The position numbers and the translations under genes are program-made. Below, piece after piece: positions 26,187-34,341 of a DNA stretch of 64,000 nt. Source of the DNA: Cupriavidus pauculus. GTDB lineage: Bacteria; Pseudomonadota; Gammaproteobacteria; Burkholderiales; Burkholderiaceae. Under the pieces are notes generated by a model. That model had not been told where the DNA came from and searched no databases. It worked only from the letters and a program-made list of their open reading frames with translations. The first letter of the stretch is position 1, and every line of letters begins with the position of its first letter. Where the stretch lies: positions 107,861-171,860 of the forward strand of contig NZ_PJRP01000007.1 in the NCBI RefSeq assembly GCF_002858765.1. The letters run 5' to 3'.

Positions 26187-26749
26187 CTGTCGAACAGGAT
26201 GTGCTGAAAAGGCGGGAGTCTCGCCTGCACGATCTGTTTACCGGCGGGCTGGCGGGCGACCAGGTCGCGTATGCACAATGCCTGACCGAACTGGCCGTGA
26301 TGCTGCGCGGCTATTTCCGCAACCGGCTCCCACAGCAGGTGGGTGACGTCGAGGACTTGACTCAGGAGGTGCTACTGGCTGTCCACAATGCGCGCCATAC
26401 CTACCTGCCTGGGCAACCGCTGACGGCATGGGTACACGCCATCGCCCGGTACAAGCTTGCCGATCATTTTCGTGCACATGGGCGACACGATGCGCTGAAC
26501 GACTCGCTGGATGCCGCACAGGATGTCTCGGCAGCTTCCGACCTGGAGCCGGCGCAAGCAAAGCGCGACCTGAACCTGCTGCTTGACCAACTGCCGGATC
26601 GCCAGCGCCTGCCGATCGTGTACGTCAAGCTGGAAGGGCTATCGGTCAGCGAGGCCGCGCAGATGATTGGGATGACCGAGTCGGCAGTCAAGGTGGGCGT
26701 ACATCGCGGCCTGAAAGCGCTCGCAGCAAAAATTCGAGGAACGCGATGA
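26177..26749 (+). CDS. sigF: ECF RNA polymerase sigma factor, SigF type
   Basis: 190 residues as read from the ATG at 26177. Sigma region 2 is at about 50-105 (DVEDLTQEVLLAVHNARHTY, then WVHAIARYKLADHFR) and region 4 at about 130-185 (LPDRQRLPIVYVKLEGLSV, then AQMIGMTESAVKVGVHRGL). There is no region 3, as in ECF sigmas. It overlaps nrsF by 4 bp. A SigF-type promoter has its -10 at 26183-26186, so the true start is probably downstream, for example the GTG at 26201, which still keeps both regions. It should direct transcription of its own gene and the divergent mrpX operon. Confidence 0.88.
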   Translation: MERTVEQDVLKRRESRLHDLFTGGLAGDQVAYAQCLTELAVMLRGYFRNRLPQQVGDVEDLTQEVLLAVHNARHTYLPGQPLTAWVHAIARYKLADHFRAHGRHDALNDSLDAAQDVSAASDLEPAQAKRDLNLLLDQLPDRQRLPIVYVKLEGLSVSEAAQMIGMTESAVKVGVHRGLKALAAKIRGTR

Positions 26750-27387
26750 AAACGGACGACCTGATTTCCATGCTTGCCACCGGCGTCACGCCAGTCGACC
26801 AACACGTAGTCAGCCGCCGGTTTGCCATCGCGATCGCCGCAGGCGCGGCGGTGGCAATCCTGCTGATGGCCAGCACGCTGCATTTCCGCGCCGACCTGGC
26901 CGACGTCGCCGTCACCCCGCTGTTCTGGGCGAAAGTGGCGTTGCCCCTGTCGTTGCTGCTTGGCGCATTGTGGATGGTGACCCGACTGGCACGTCCCGGC
27001 ATGGACACCCGTGCCTGCTGGCCGGGCATTTCAGTGCCGTTCGCTGCCGTCTGGCTTGGCGCGGCCTATGTGCTGGCCGGCACTCCAACTGGCGAACGCG
27101 CGGCGGCGATACTGGGGCAAACTTGGAACGTTTGCCCGTTCGCCATTGCGATGTTGTCCGTGCCCGCCTTCATCGCAGTCTTCTGGGCACTGCGCGGACT
27201 GGCGCCGACACGCTTGCGACTGGCAGGCGCCGTCGGTGGCCTGCTGTCCGGCGCCGTAGCTACGCTTGCGTACTGCCTGCACTGCCCGGAGATGGGCGTG
27301 GCCTTCTGGGGCGTGTGGTACGTACTTGGCATGCTGGTGCCCACTGTCATCGGTGCGATGCTCGGTCACCGACTGCTTCAGTGGTAA
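26746..27387 (+). CDS. nrsF: NrsF-type (DUF1109) membrane anti-sigma factor
   Basis: 213 residues. It begins MKTDDLISMLATGVTPVD, the usual start of DUF1109 proteins, followed by six transmembrane helices (about 25-45, 58-80, 95-112, 127-149, 158-177, 185-206). Cys91, Cys130 (TWNVCPF), Cys177 and Cys180 (YCLHCPEMG) are present; two conserved cysteines at about these places are the redox/metal-sensing residues in the Caulobacter protein. It holds SigF inactive at the inner membrane until oxidant or metal releases it. Overlapping start and stop (ATGA) with sigF shows tight coupling. Confidence 0.88.
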   Translation: MKTDDLISMLATGVTPVDQHVVSRRFAIAIAAGAAVAILLMASTLHFRADLADVAVTPLFWAKVALPLSLLLGALWMVTRLARPGMDTRACWPGISVPFAAVWLGAAYVLAGTPTGERAAAILGQTWNVCPFAIAMLSVPAFIAVFWALRGLAPTRLRLAGAVGGLLSGAVATLAYCLHCPEMGVAFWGVWYVLGMLVPTVIGAMLGHRLLQW

Positions 27388-27952
27388 TTGAACACGCCTA
27401 TGGAGACGCCCCTTCGGGCTTCGGGCCTCGCTCTGCGCAGGCACCGTTCGCTAATCCACTCGCGAATCCGGCGCGCCGCCGTCGAGGCTCGTGATCTCCG
27501 CGATACGGCCGGCCGAGGCCGAAATCCAGTCCTCCGTCCGCACTAAGCGCCCAGCTTCGCCTGCCGTACACACAACATGCCGCACCGCAGCATGTTGTGT
27601 ATCGACGTGGCCGTCTACTCCACGTCCCAGGTTTTGGCGCTCGACTCTCTCGCTTAGAGATACTGCCGCTGTCGATTTCGAACACTGTCAATGATCGACG
27701 GTATGTGATCTCGACGCTGCAGGCGACAGGCCGATGGGAAAATTAAGTCGAGTCCGTACTTTCACCGGGTCAGCAACGGTTCTTGGCCAATCTATCGGCG
27801 ACTCCCGCCAGGCTAAGGGAATTTCCGCAACCCAGACACACAAAACTATAACCAAGTTTCTTTTAGGGAACTACTATTCACTCGTAGTGCTGTATCGGGG
27901 ATAGGCAGGCAGCGATTTGACCCCCCTAATCCAAACCAAAAGGATATTAACA
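27388..27952. other. Intergenic region with an 11-bp inverted repeat
   Basis: About 560 bp without a supported gene. ACACAACATGC (27570-27580) is repeated inverted as GCATGTTGTGT (27590-27600) with a 9-bp centre. The stretch before 27953 is AT-richer and should hold the promoter of the GlsB-type gene. Confidence 0.5.
27570..27600. promoter_or_regulatory. Perfect 11-bp inverted repeat
   Basis: Arms ACACAACATGC and GCATGTTGTGT around CGCACCGCA. No T-run follows on either strand, so an operator is more likely than a terminator. It lies 183 bp after nrsF and 350 bp before the GlsB-type gene. Confidence 0.5.
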
Positions 27953-28204
27953 ATGGAACACGGTCTCATTGCCTGGATTATTATTGGTGCAGTTGCCGGA
28001 TGGCTGGCAGGCGTGCTGGTGAAGGGTGGCGGCTTCGGTCTGTTAGTGGACATCATCGTTGGCATCATCGGCGCCTTCATCGGAGGATGGCTGGCTGGCG
28101 TGCTTGGAATTTCGCTTGGCGGCGGCTGGATTGGATCTATCATTACAGCCGTCATTGGTGCTGTCATTCTGCTTTTCGTCGTTCGACTGATCAAACGCGG
28201 ATAG
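27953..28204 (+). CDS. GlsB/YeaQ/YmgE-family stress membrane protein
   Basis: 83 residues from the ATG at 27953, with AAAGGA 9 nt upstream. Three short Gly-rich helices are typical: IAWIIIGAVAGWLAGVLV, LLVDIIVGIIGAFIGGWLAGV and GSIITAVIGAVILLFVVRLI, ending KRG. This transglycosylase-associated protein family is induced by general stress in many bacteria and sits in the inner membrane. The biochemical role is not settled. It is monocistronic. Confidence 0.9.
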   Translation: MEHGLIAWIIIGAVAGWLAGVLVKGGGFGLLVDIIVGIIGAFIGGWLAGVLGISLGGGWIGSIITAVIGAVILLFVVRLIKRG

Positions 28205-29083
28205 GGGCAATCCCGGTCGACCATTGAGGAATTCAGCCGCCGCGGCTCGTCCGAACTCACCCGAATTCGTGGCGCCCCCATTCTCGGCGCCTGGCAATCA
28301 TTTGGGATAGCGGTCCGACTGACCACGATATGGGCAGCACGTAGGGCGTTCGGGCTCGGTCTATCGGCGATTGACCCACGATGGGACCGCCCTCCGACCG
28401 TCCGCCGCTTCCCAACAGCGAACGCTATAGATTTCTGCCACGGTGCAGGGCAGAACATCGCCGCGTATCGAAAGCGCGTGAGGCCTTTTTGGCACACTTC
28501 GTCGAGCGTGCCGGCGCGCGTCACCTTTCGTTGCTGTGTGTTTGCCTAATCCAAAATTCGTCTCGAGGCCGTGACAACTGGGCTGTTTCCGACCTCTCAT
28601 CGGTCGGCTTGGCAGGCGCCTTGTGACCCTCTGCCGCAATCCACTTCCGCGATGCGCCAACTCTGCTCTATGTGGCATCTCTCCTGCCTCTAGCTGGATC
28701 TGTCTAATCGTTGAGCAACGCCGCCAACCTGCAGCCAGCAACGGCCCGCGCGAGTTTTCCACAGATTTATCACCAGTCATTGGGGGCAACTCCATCGACG
28801 TACAACGGTTGCGCGTACGTGCTCTTGGCTCGCGCCCTCAAGCCAAGAGCAGGTTGCGATACAACAGCATTTCCGGCAATTCAACTGGGCTCTACCCTTC
28901 AAGGCGATCGCGTTTTCTAGTTGTTCAGTCTGCTTCTGCCATACAAGGCGGAGATGGCCCCCGCCCTTTTGCCACCATCCGCGGACCGATTCCTATATCG
29001 CGCTGCCAACCCAAGCCTATATTTGACTGGTGCCAGTCGTACTGCACGACGCACCGCGAGGAATTCGCAAATAGGAGGACAAA
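28205..29083. other. Long intergenic region holding the second dispersed repeat copy
   Basis: About 880 bp. It contains repeat copy B (28693-28830). Reading frames within it (up to 154 residues) have poor composition and run through the repeat, so I do not call a gene. AGGAGG for the next gene lies just before 29084. Confidence 0.45.
28693..28830. repeat. Dispersed intergenic repeat, copy B
   Basis: It shares CTAATCGTTGAGCA (28704-28717) and TTTTCCACAGATTTATCACC (28755-28774) with copy A at 6735-6870, in the same order and nearly the same spacing. Both copies are intergenic and in the same orientation. The core TTTTCCACA fits a relaxed DnaA box. Confidence 0.6.
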
Positions 29084-29416
29084 ATGAACGACATCCAATC
29101 CAACTTTTCCATGCACAAGGACACATTGGCACGCGACGTCGATGCGCTCGTAGCTGACGTGCAGGCGCTTCTCAAAGACGTGAAAGCCGAAACCGGTGTA
29201 GGGACAGGTCTCGGGCGCCATGCACTAAAGGCCCGGCGGCGCGCGCTGCAGGATCGTCTTGTTTCGCTGCGCGAAGAGAGTCACGCCAGAGCTACGGCGT
29301 GGGCGAGAACTACCGATCGCTACGTCCATGAGCATCCGTGGCAGAGCATGGGAACTGTGGCCGCCATCGCCGCAACCACAGGCGCCATTGTCGCGTTGGC
29401 AGCCAGCCACCGTTAA
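29084..29416 (+). CDS. DUF883 (ElaB/YqjD) family membrane-anchored protein
   Basis: 110 residues, with AGGAGG upstream. The long amphipathic helix (LARDVDALVADVQALLKDVK), the charged middle, DRYVHEHPWQSMG and the C-terminal helix AAIAATTGAIVALAASHR are the ElaB/YqjD signature. In E. coli these are inner-membrane proteins that bind stationary-phase ribosomes. Here it stands alone, 880 bp after a stress-type membrane protein. Confidence 0.9.
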   Translation: MNDIQSNFSMHKDTLARDVDALVADVQALLKDVKAETGVGTGLGRHALKARRRALQDRLVSLREESHARATAWARTTDRYVHEHPWQSMGTVAAIAATTGAIVALAASHR

Positions 29417-29680
29417 GCATGCGTCACCTCGGCGCCAGCAAGCCAACGCCGCGTGATAGTCGCGCATAAGCCACGGGATATCTGCGATGCCGCCAATACT
29501 CGTCTTCCAAAGACTCGGCCGAACCTGCTATGCCGTGACTGCCCCGGGCAGCGTGCCATTGACCCAGCGCACACTCGCGGCGGCGTCTACTGGTTAAATC
29601 CAAGCGCCCACGATAGGAGAGGCCATCGCGATGACAGCGTTCTAGAGCCTACATAGCGCGACAGTCAAGAGGAGGCATCG

Positions 29681-30610
29681 ATGCCAGGGAGGGATAAGCC
29701 CGCCGTGTACATGCTGTGGGGCCGGTGGCTGCTGCCTTGCCTTATCACGCTCGCAGACGCTTGCATGGCCCAGGAACTCGAGCCGCGCGCCTATTCGGCA
29801 GCGCCGGTTGGCACGCATTTCCTGCTCGCGACTTATGCAAGGCTGGGCGGCGATGTACTGACCGACCCTTCCCTGCCCATTACAGACGTCAAAGCGAAGA
29901 TCGACATCTTTGCTTTGGGCTATCTGCAGGTCTTCGACTTGCTTGGCAGGACGGCTTCCGTTGGCGTTGTACTGCCCTATTCGCGCGCCAATGTCGCAGG
30001 AAACGTGTTTGACGCGCCAAACAGCGTCTATCGTGCCGGGGTCGGCGATGCCTATCTACGTTTCGCGGTCAACCTTCTGGGGGGTGCCGCAAGGACACCC
30101 GCCGAATTTGCGAGGCATCCGCCGGTCCCTGCCCTGGGAACGAGCCTGACAGTAGTCACGCCGAGCGGGCAGTATCATGCGGACAGACTCATCAACATCG
30201 GCGCAAACCGTTGGGCATTCAAGCCAGAAGTCGGGGTTTCGGCGCCGTTTGGCAACTGGTTCGCCGAAGGTTCTTTTGGTGTGTGGTTCTTTACCGCCAA
30301 CAACGAATTCCTCGGTAGTAAGCAACGGCAGCAGAGCCCGCTGGCGGTCGCACAACTGCATGGCGGATACCAATTCCGCCCAGGTCTGTGGCTCGCCGCC
30401 GATGCGGGCCTGTATAGCGGAGGCAGTACGACCGTGGACGGCGTGCGCAACGACGATCGTCGCACCAATACGCGGTATGGATTGACGCTATCTGTGCCCT
30501 TCGCAGCGAATTGGTCGGGCAAGATCAGTGCGTCCAAGGGTTGGATCACCCGTGCCGGCGGTGACTACAAGGCGATCTCGCTGACCGTGCAATATCGCTG
30601 GGTTGAGTAA
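29681..30610 (+). CDS. Outer-membrane transporter, phenol MetA-pathway family
   Basis: 309 residues. The signal peptide (WLLPCLITLADACMAQE) is followed by a beta-barrel pattern: ARAYSAAPVGTHFLLATYA-like start, LGYLQVFDLLGRTASVGVVLPYS, LGTSLTVVTPSGQYHADRLINIG, NRWAFKPEVGVSAPFG, FEGSFGVW-type strands and a C-terminal aromatic LTVQYRWVE. These blocks fit the Phenol_MetA_deg family, probable passive channels for aromatic compounds. No degradation genes lie next to it. GAGGAG (AAGAGGAGG) precedes the ATG. Confidence 0.82.
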   Translation: MPGRDKPAVYMLWGRWLLPCLITLADACMAQELEPRAYSAAPVGTHFLLATYARLGGDVLTDPSLPITDVKAKIDIFALGYLQVFDLLGRTASVGVVLPYSRANVAGNVFDAPNSVYRAGVGDAYLRFAVNLLGGAARTPAEFARHPPVPALGTSLTVVTPSGQYHADRLINIGANRWAFKPEVGVSAPFGNWFAEGSFGVWFFTANNEFLGSKQRQQSPLAVAQLHGGYQFRPGLWLAADAGLYSGGSTTVDGVRNDDRRTNTRYGLTLSVPFAANWSGKISASKGWITRAGGDYKAISLTVQYRWVE

Positions 30611-31013
30611 CGGTTCTGCATTCGCAGCGTCATGTCGAACATGATCGCCTCAAGGGCGAAAGGCACCGAAACATCTCGTGTACGAGCGATAGCGGAGAGC
30701 CATTTGATCGACCTTCGTTACCTGAGGTGGAGCTGACGGTGAGCGTATTTCTTCGAAAAAAGTGAGGCTTGCAGAGGCGACGATATGCCAGGACGAGCGA
30801 TACCGAGTTAGAGCGATATAGAAGAATCGATGAGGTTCCGAAGAATCGATGAGGTTCCGCTAACAGGAAGTTCTCCGCGTCCCCGGTTGTGGGACGAACC
30901 CACGCAAGTTGCGATCAGCGAATGTCATCAGAAAGCTGGGCGCGAGGGACCCCCATAAGCGGCCATTGGGCTGGCGCATCCAGTTTGGCTATCATCGTGC
31001 CTCAATCACGAGA
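30611..31013. other. Intergenic region with a 19-bp tandem duplication
   Basis: About 400 bp between convergent genes. The only structure seen is the exact duplication at 30821-30858. Confidence 0.45.
30821..30858. repeat. Exact 19-bp tandem duplication
   Basis: GAAGAATCGATGAGGTTCC occurs twice without a gap (30821-30839 and 30840-30858). The perfect identity suggests a recent slippage event. Confidence 0.9.
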
Positions 31014-31445
31014 CTAAATCATCTTTTTCATTGACGGTGCGGGATGCAGTGCATAGTCTCGGCTCTCATAGAACGAAACGGCTTCTGGTCTCGCATCGAG
31101 AAATATGGCATTCATGTCGCGTTCACGGGCGTCGGCTTCGGCATAGTCCATCAAGGCATGCCCTACGCCGCCTCCTCGTGCTTCCGCTAACACCACGAGA
31201 TCGTCAACGTGCAGATATGCCCCGCGCGCCAACGTGTGGACTGGCCGCATTCCCATAACGCCAATAATTTCGCCGTCTCTGAACGCTCCAACTAACTCGT
31301 ACCCGCAATACGATTGCCGGCAGGTTCGCCTGAAAAACTCAGCCTCATCGAGCGCACGCAACTGAGAGATAACAGGGAAGGCTTGCGGCCATTCGGCTGG
31401 CGAAAGCCGTCGAACGGTTATAGCGGCGCGGGGACTCGCATTCAT
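31014..31445 (-). CDS. GNAT-family N-acetyltransferase
   Basis: 143 residues. The acetyl-CoA fold is visible as GEIIGVMGMRPVHTLARGAY, LHVDDLVVLAEARGGGVGHA (the R-G-G-G-V-G-H-A loop that binds the pyrophosphate) and MDYAEADARERDMNAIFLDA, ending in FYESRDYALHPA. The substrate is unknown. It is monocistronic, with convergent neighbours on the left. Confidence 0.88.
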   Translation of the reverse strand: MNASPRAAITVRRLSPAEWPQAFPVISQLRALDEAEFFRRTCRQSYCGYELVGAFRDGEIIGVMGMRPVHTLARGAYLHVDDLVVLAEARGGGVGHALMDYAEADARERDMNAIFLDARPEAVSFYESRDYALHPAPSMKKMI

Positions 31446-31597
31446 GGATCAGTTGAGATTGAGTGGACTCGCAATTCTCGCACATAACCGAACATTTCCG
31501 ATCCCGTCAAATTTCTATTCTTGAGCGGGGCGAGAGGCCGCCATAGGTTGGTCGGATCCTGCCTCTCACTCCGAAGTCATCCGTCAGAAGCGCAAAT

Positions 31598-31870
31598 CTA
31601 TGAATAGAGGGTTTCACCACGGTTCAGCATGTTGATGAATTCCGCGATTTTACGCGCCCTTTTTTCTGGCTTTTTGGCATTCTGTACGCGAAACAGGATG
31701 GCATAGCGGTTACGGCTGTTCGGTGTTGCAAAAAACTGCTTGGCTCCCGGATTTTCGTCCAAAGCCACCTGTAGGTCGGCACTATCGAGTGGCCAGTTAT
31801 GAAGGCTCTGTGATGGAGCTATGCGAAGTCGAGCACTTCTGCCACAGGGCGGCGCGGCTTCTGTGGCCAA
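31598..31870 (-). pseudogene. C-terminal remnant of a YdeI/OmpD-associated family gene
   Basis: The frame carries DLQVALDENPGAKQFFAT, NRYAILFRVQNAKKPEKR and IAEFINMLNRGETLY. This is the C-terminal 60-70 residues of YdeI/OmpD-associated proteins, which are usually about 190 residues. The first 25 residues of the frame overlap the end of the nitroreductase gene and do not resemble the family. The N-terminal two thirds are missing, so a truncated remnant is the best reading. A short stand-alone version is less likely. Confidence 0.6.
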
Positions 31871-32442
31871 TTTTGAGGCAACGCTGACCCCACGGACAAC
31901 AGCATGACCGGTACTTCATCATCGGCCAGGCCGAACTCACGTGCCAACGCGTCGGCGTCAAAACCAATCATCGGCGACGAACCCAGGCCCTGCGCATGGG
32001 CCGCATATATCAATGCCGTTGCGCCGATAGCCCCGGTGCGTACCGCCTCGTCGCGCTGGCGTTGCGGATGCTCGAAATACAGGCCGCGCGCGGCGTCTTC
32101 GAATCCCGTGGCGACCTTCGCCGGCATGATGCCCGCCTCCACAGCTGGTGCCAAGCGCTCCGGCAGTACGCTATGGTCGGCCAACTGACCGCAGATGATG
32201 AACGTGACGGCCGCATCGGTGATCTTGGGCTGGTCCCAGCCAACTGCCCGCAGCCGCGCCTTGGCTTCAGGTGTACGCACTGCGATGAAGCGCCAGTTCT
32301 GCAAGTTGAAGGATGTCGGTGCGGTGGTGGCGATTCGTACCAGTTCGCGGATTTGGTCGTCGCCTAAGACGAAGGCAGGGTCGTACAAACTGATGGTACG
32401 ACGACTCACAAGGGATTCGATGATAGCGTTGGCATTGGCCAT
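31819..32442 (-). CDS. Nitroreductase-family FMN oxidoreductase
   Basis: 207 residues. The N-terminal SRRTISLYDP is the FMN-phosphate binding motif, followed by ATTAPTSFNLQNWRFIAV, the family core, and a C-terminal block with LGSSPMIGFDADALAREFGL and VPVMLLSVGSALPQNWPQKPRRP. It reduces nitro compounds, quinones or related acceptors with NAD(P)H in the cytoplasm; the substrate is not predictable. Its 3-prime end is followed by the YdeI remnant, so the junction may be an old deletion point. Confidence 0.9.
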   Translation of the reverse strand: MANANAIIESLVSRRTISLYDPAFVLGDDQIRELVRIATTAPTSFNLQNWRFIAVRTPEAKARLRAVGWDQPKITDAAVTFIICGQLADHSVLPERLAPAVEAGIMPAKVATGFEDAARGLYFEHPQRQRDEAVRTGAIGATALIYAAHAQGLGSSPMIGFDADALAREFGLADDEVPVMLLSVGSALPQNWPQKPRRPVAEVLDFA

Positions 32443-33000
32443 GGTGATTCCTATGGTCGAAGAGGGTGGATGAGGCGCAAGAGAGGTGGTCTTTTTGCGA
32501 TCGCAGTGGTACGACGCAGAACAAATCGTATGAAATGCGCTGGTCTGGCGGTAGGCCCGGGAAGGGGCTCACAGCGTTGTTCTGGCGGCACCAATCACAT
32601 TGCACCGGGTGCCGATTACCGACCTGCCGCCTGAGGTTGGCCAACGGAACTCTTTGGGGTTGCGCCACACTACGCACTGCGCCCACTGTCAGCCATGAAG
32701 TGAGCCGGCCCGCGGGGGCGCCGGCGTGACGACCCACGGAACGAGACGACTTGCCTGTCTGAGCGCTTTCCTGCCCGGCCGGATTTATGTGCGATCAGGC
32801 GCTTGCCGGCCACGCGACAAACGGACTCCTATCCCTCCTCAGCTGCTGAGACACCCTCGCGCGTCGCGCGTTATTCCTCTTTCGCGAGCCATTGCCCTTT
32901 GGGGTTCATTGAAGATGGGCAGCCACTAGTGGCCGCCCGTCGCACATCCTCTTTACCTGCCGGCGGGGGTCACAGTTGTGTACCGTTCCGGCGGCTAGCT
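32443..33000. other. Intergenic region, nothing recognised
   Basis: About 560 bp between divergent genes. The frames present are Arg/Pro-rich and without Shine-Dalgarno sites. Promoters for the nitroreductase and the small-protein run are expected here, but none was clear. Confidence 0.4.
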
Positions 33001-33213
33001 GTGACTGACGACGCGCCCCTACTGCAGGCGCCTGCCCGCTGCGACGACGTGCTGGTCATTTCGGCCAAAAGGATGTGCGAGCTGGCTCGCGACTTCCGGA
33101 TTGACCTCTACATCGTAGCAACCATCTGCCAGACGATGCCACGCGAATACCAGACCAAGCCGTGTCAGGCAGTGTGGTCTCGCGAACATTGGGCCCGGGC
33201 CCAAGCCAAATGA
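33001..33213 (+). CDS. Small hypothetical protein (GTG start)
   Basis: 70 residues from GTG: TDDAPLLQAPARCDDVLVI, then SAKRMCELARDFRIDLYIVA and a basic tail with SREHWARAQAK. The composition and the helix-forming SAKRMCELARDF segment look natural. No family recognised and no strong Shine-Dalgarno. It is the first of four closely spaced small frames on this strand. Confidence 0.45.
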   Translation: MTDDAPLLQAPARCDDVLVISAKRMCELARDFRIDLYIVATICQTMPREYQTKPCQAVWSREHWARAQAK

Positions 33214-33253
33214 TGCCGGTCGCTGCGATATAGAATTTGCATTCACCGTTTAC

Positions 33254-33436
33254 GTGAATCTCCAAATGACTGAAGCGCGAGAGTCGGATGAAGCGATGGA
33301 GCACGTCCACGCCCTCTATGCAGCGCTAGCCTTGTTGCTCAGTGCAGGCCCCACTGACGACGTGCGCAGGATCGCCCAGGAGGCCCTGGACGAAGCGGCC
33401 GAATTTCTCGAGAACCGGCCTTTTCCTTCGCCGTAG
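33254..33436 (+). CDS. Small acidic helical protein
   Basis: 60 residues from a GTG; an ATG four codons on is possible. The sequence EAMEHVHALYAALALLLSAG, then DVRRIAQEALDEAAEFLENR is a clear amphipathic helical hairpin. It lies 40 bp after the previous small gene. No family recognised. Confidence 0.5.
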   Translation: MNLQMTEARESDEAMEHVHALYAALALLLSAGPTDDVRRIAQEALDEAAEFLENRPFPSP

Positions 33437-33450
33437 TCCCCGCCCCCCCT

Positions 33451-33630
33451 TCAACCCATCCACTGGCCGTCCGACCTCTCGGGCGACCGCGCGACAGCAG
33501 CGGCCGTTGCGGCATCATTTCGCCGCAGGTGCGCCTGCAATGCAGCAACGGCAACCCCTGTAAGAAATGCAGCGATGCCGATCAAAATCGACATGACGGG
33601 GCTCGCAATTCTTCGAGAAATGGTGCCCAT
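33451..33630 (-). CDS. Very small single-span membrane protein (59 residues)
   Basis: On the minus strand an ATG at 33630 has GGGAGG 6 nt upstream. The product reads MGTISRRIASPVMSILIG, then IAAFLTGVAVAALQAHLRRN, an Ala-rich stretch, and ends at the TGA at 33451. The hydrophobic VMSILIGIAAFLTGVAVAAL segment is one transmembrane helix with a basic cytoplasmic start and a charged tail. The strong ribosome site and clean membrane span support a real gene that normal length cut-offs would miss. Confidence 0.6.
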   Translation of the reverse strand: MGTISRRIASPVMSILIGIAAFLTGVAVAALQAHLRRNDAATAAAVARSPERSDGQWMG

Positions 33631-33816
33631 GCATCGCCTCCCATCTGCTGCAGATCACAGCAATAGATGGAGCAAGCATCGCGCCCGGCGGCTCGGCCAC
33701 GCGGCCCCTCCGGCGCGCCTGTTCTGCCGTGCCGACGCGGCATTGTCCTATAGTCGCGTACCAGGCAGCGGGCTAGGGTGAAAGTGTGTTCCTTCGCGCA
33801 AGAAACCGAGGTCGCC

Positions 33817-34062
33817 ATGAACCAGGCACAACTCGACGCGCACTACGAGATAGGCCTGCAACACGCCGCCTCGTGCCGCGCCCATATCCGAATCCAGATC
33901 GCGCTGATACGGCAGCTACAGACAAAGGCCTATGACTCGTCCACGGCCGCAGCCCAGTTGTCCGTACTGCTGGGCAACTTGTCGGCGCACCGCGAGCACC
34001 TCGCGCTTATCAGGCGGTTGCGTAGCGTCCAGCTCCGGTTTCCAGATGAAGATTGCCTCTGA
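33817..34062 (+). CDS. Small helical hypothetical protein
   Basis: 81 residues from the ATG at 33817, with GAGG shortly upstream. The sequence NQAQLDAHYEIGLQHAASCR, then IRIQIALIRQLQTKAYDSST and LSAHREHLALIRRLRSVQ predicts two or three long amphipathic helices. Soluble, no motif recognised. It begins about 190 bp after the start of the divergent small membrane protein. Confidence 0.6.
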   Translation: MNQAQLDAHYEIGLQHAASCRAHIRIQIALIRQLQTKAYDSSTAAAQLSVLLGNLSAHREHLALIRRLRSVQLRFPDEDCL

Positions 34063-34179
34063 TCCGCACGATTCAGCCAGAATGCGCCACTCGCCTGTCG
34101 CCGCATGCGCGACATTTCGCCTGCCGCATGGGCAGAGCCCGCGCTCTGCAGTGAAAATCACCGCCTCAGGAGACTTTCG

Positions 34180-34341
34180 ATGACAACGGGCACCCGGCTT
34201 ATGATCCATGGCCCCCTCAACGGACGCTGGTTCGTCACCGTCGTGCATATAGATGGCACGACGGGGGCGTCCCAGCCGTTCAATTCGGCAGAGGAGGCGC
34301 GGACCTTTGACGCCATCGCACCCCGGAATGCCGCTCAGTGA
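34180..34341 (+). CDS. Very small hypothetical protein (53 residues)
   Basis: From the ATG at 34180, with CAGGAGA 7 nt upstream: MTTGTRLMIHGPLNGRWFV, then TVVHIDGTTGASQPFNSAEE and a short tail. It looks like a small beta-sheet protein with a helical end. The good ribosome site fixes the start and supports the gene. No family recognised. Confidence 0.6.
   Translation: MTTGTRLMIHGPLNGRWFVTVVHIDGTTGASQPFNSAEEARTFDAIAPRNAAQ

Noticed and set aside
30821..30858. CRISPR or iteron array
   Set aside because: Only two directly abutting units without spacers or a replication gene nearby.
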